Below are positions 63,188-64,000 of a stretch of 64,000 bases of DNA, in pieces. The stretch spans positions 372,001 through 436,000 of the forward strand of contig NZ_JAGIPG010000001.1 in NCBI RefSeq assembly GCF_017877055.1, read 5' to 3'. A model generated the notes under the pieces. That model saw only the letters and a program-made list of their open reading frames with translations. It did not search any database and was not told the DNA's origin. The position numbers and the translations under genes were made by a program. The stretch comes from Neorhizobium galegae (GTDB lineage: Bacteria; Pseudomonadota; Alphaproteobacteria; Rhizobiales; Rhizobiaceae). The stretch's first letter is position 1. Every line of letters starts with the position of its first letter.

Positions 63188-64000
63188 TCAGAAGAACGCC
63201 TGGATGCCGGTCTGCGCGCGGCCGAGGATCAGTGCGTGGACGTCGTGCGTGCCTTCGTAGGTGTTGACCGTTTCCAGGTTCTGCGAGTGGCGCATGACGT
63301 GATACTCGATCTGGATGCCGTTGCCGCCGTGCATGTCGCGGGCAGCCCGAGCGATATCCAGCGCCTTGCCGCAATTGTTGCGCTTGACGATCGAGATCAT
63401 TTCCGGGGCCATCTTGTGCTGGTCCATCAGCTGGCCGACGCGCAGCGAAGCCTGCAGGCCGAGGGTGATTTCGGTCTGCATATCGGCCAGCTTCTTCTGG
63501 TAGAGCTGCATGCCGGCGAGCGGCTTGCCGAACTGCTTGCGGTCGAGGCCATACTGGCGGGCGCGGAACCAGCAGTCTTCGGCGGCACCCATGACGCCCC
63601 AGGAAATGCCGTAGCGAGCGCGGTTGAGGCAGCCGAAGGGACCCTTGAGACCTGAGACGTTCGGCAGGATGGCATCCTCGCCGACTTCAACGCTGTCCAT
63701 GACGATCTCGCCGGTGATCGAGGCGCGCAGCGAAAGCTTGCCGCCGATCTTCGGGGCCGACAGGCCCTTCATGCCCTTTTCGAGCACGAAGCCGCGGATC
63801 TCGTTGTTATGGGCTTCCGACTTCGCCCAGACGACGAAGACGTCGGCGATCGGGGCATTGGAGATCCACATCTTCGAACCGCGCAGGCGATAACCGCCCT
63901 CGATCTTTTCGGCGCGGGTCTTCATGCCACCCGGATCTGAGCCGGCATCCGGCTCGGTCAGGCCGAAACAGCCGATCAGTTCGCCGGAGACGAGGCCGGG
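63188..64000 (-). CDS. gcdH: Glutaryl-CoA dehydrogenase (partial, C-terminal 270 residues)
   Basis: The 5' end lies beyond the right edge. Acyl-CoA dehydrogenase features: [40 protein letters not shown] and the closing helix with the catalytic Glu in [20 protein letters not shown]. These are close to GcdH, which oxidises and decarboxylates glutaryl-CoA to crotonyl-CoA in lysine and tryptophan breakdown. Confidence 0.92.
   Translation of the reverse strand, partial: PGLVSGELIGCFGLTEPDAGSDPGGMKTRAEKIEGGYRLRGSKMWISNAPIADVFVVWAKSEAHNNEIRGFVLEKGMKGLSAPKIGGKLSLRASITGEIVMDSVEVGEDAILPNVSGLKGPFGCLNRARYGISWGVMGAAEDCWFRARQYGLDRKQFGKPLAGMQLYQKKLADMQTEITLGLQASLRVGQLMDQHKMAPEMISIVKRNNCGKALDIARAARDMHGGNGIQIEYHVMRHSQNLETVNTYEGTHDVHALILGRAQTGIQAFF

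Overview
The window looks like a chromosomal or chromid segment of a Rhizobiaceae bacterium (Rhizobium/Agrobacterium/Neorhizobium type). Grounds: high GC, DctB/DctD-type regulators, HWE-type histidine kinase, LigD/Ku sets in rhizobial domain order, many solute-binding-protein transporters, a rhizobial-type palindromic intergenic repeat, and many EcfG/RpoE2-type promoters (GGAAC-N16/17-CGTT). No phage, IS element, CRISPR array, rRNA or tRNA was recognised.

Layout. 0-8 kb: start of a flavin disulfide reductase and a DUF4126 membrane protein (minus), then a dctBD-like sigma54 two-component pair running into a tripartite tricarboxylate transporter tctCBA. 8-13.5 kb: a LacI regulator divergent from a four-gene CUT1 sugar ABC importer, with two matching operator-like palindromes. 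13.6-37.5 kb: a dense stress island. It holds three BON proteins, an HWE kinase, topoisomerase IB, a PfpI protease-like protein, a triheme cytochrome, glgX/glgA, DUF2934, DUF2188-like and DUF892 proteins, two Ku genes, LigD, an ECF15/EcfG-like sigma factor, a NepR-like small protein, UdgX with a GST, membrane PQQ glucose dehydrogenase, and two micropeptide genes of 25 and 22 codons. Nineteen EcfG-type promoter matches sit just upstream of these genes in the right orientation; ten are exact GGAAC-N16/17-CGTT. 37.5-45.7 kb: a PAS-PAS hybrid histidine kinase, a TetR-regulated RND efflux pair and a LysR regulator. 45.9-54.2 kb: a livKGFHM-type branched-chain amino-acid/amide importer followed by a GMC oxidoreductase, a 3-hydroxyisobutyryl-CoA hydrolase and a 3-hydroxyisobutyrate dehydrogenase. 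54.3-58.5 kb: a DUF1059 protein and a sulfate importer (sbp-cysTWA). 58.5-64 kb: an AlkD/HEAT-like protein, an aldehyde (succinate-semialdehyde type) dehydrogenase with an XRE-cupin regulator, a VOC protein, an AHSA1/SRPBCC protein and the end of glutaryl-CoA dehydrogenase.

The most notable reading is that 13.7-37.5 kb is a physically clustered general stress response (GSR) regulon. It carries its own sigma factor and a candidate anti-sigma factor and possibly an input kinase, but no phyR in view. Its output is mostly DNA repair (Ku, LigD, UdgX, topoisomerase IB), envelope/BON proteins, glycogen metabolism and periplasmic redox.
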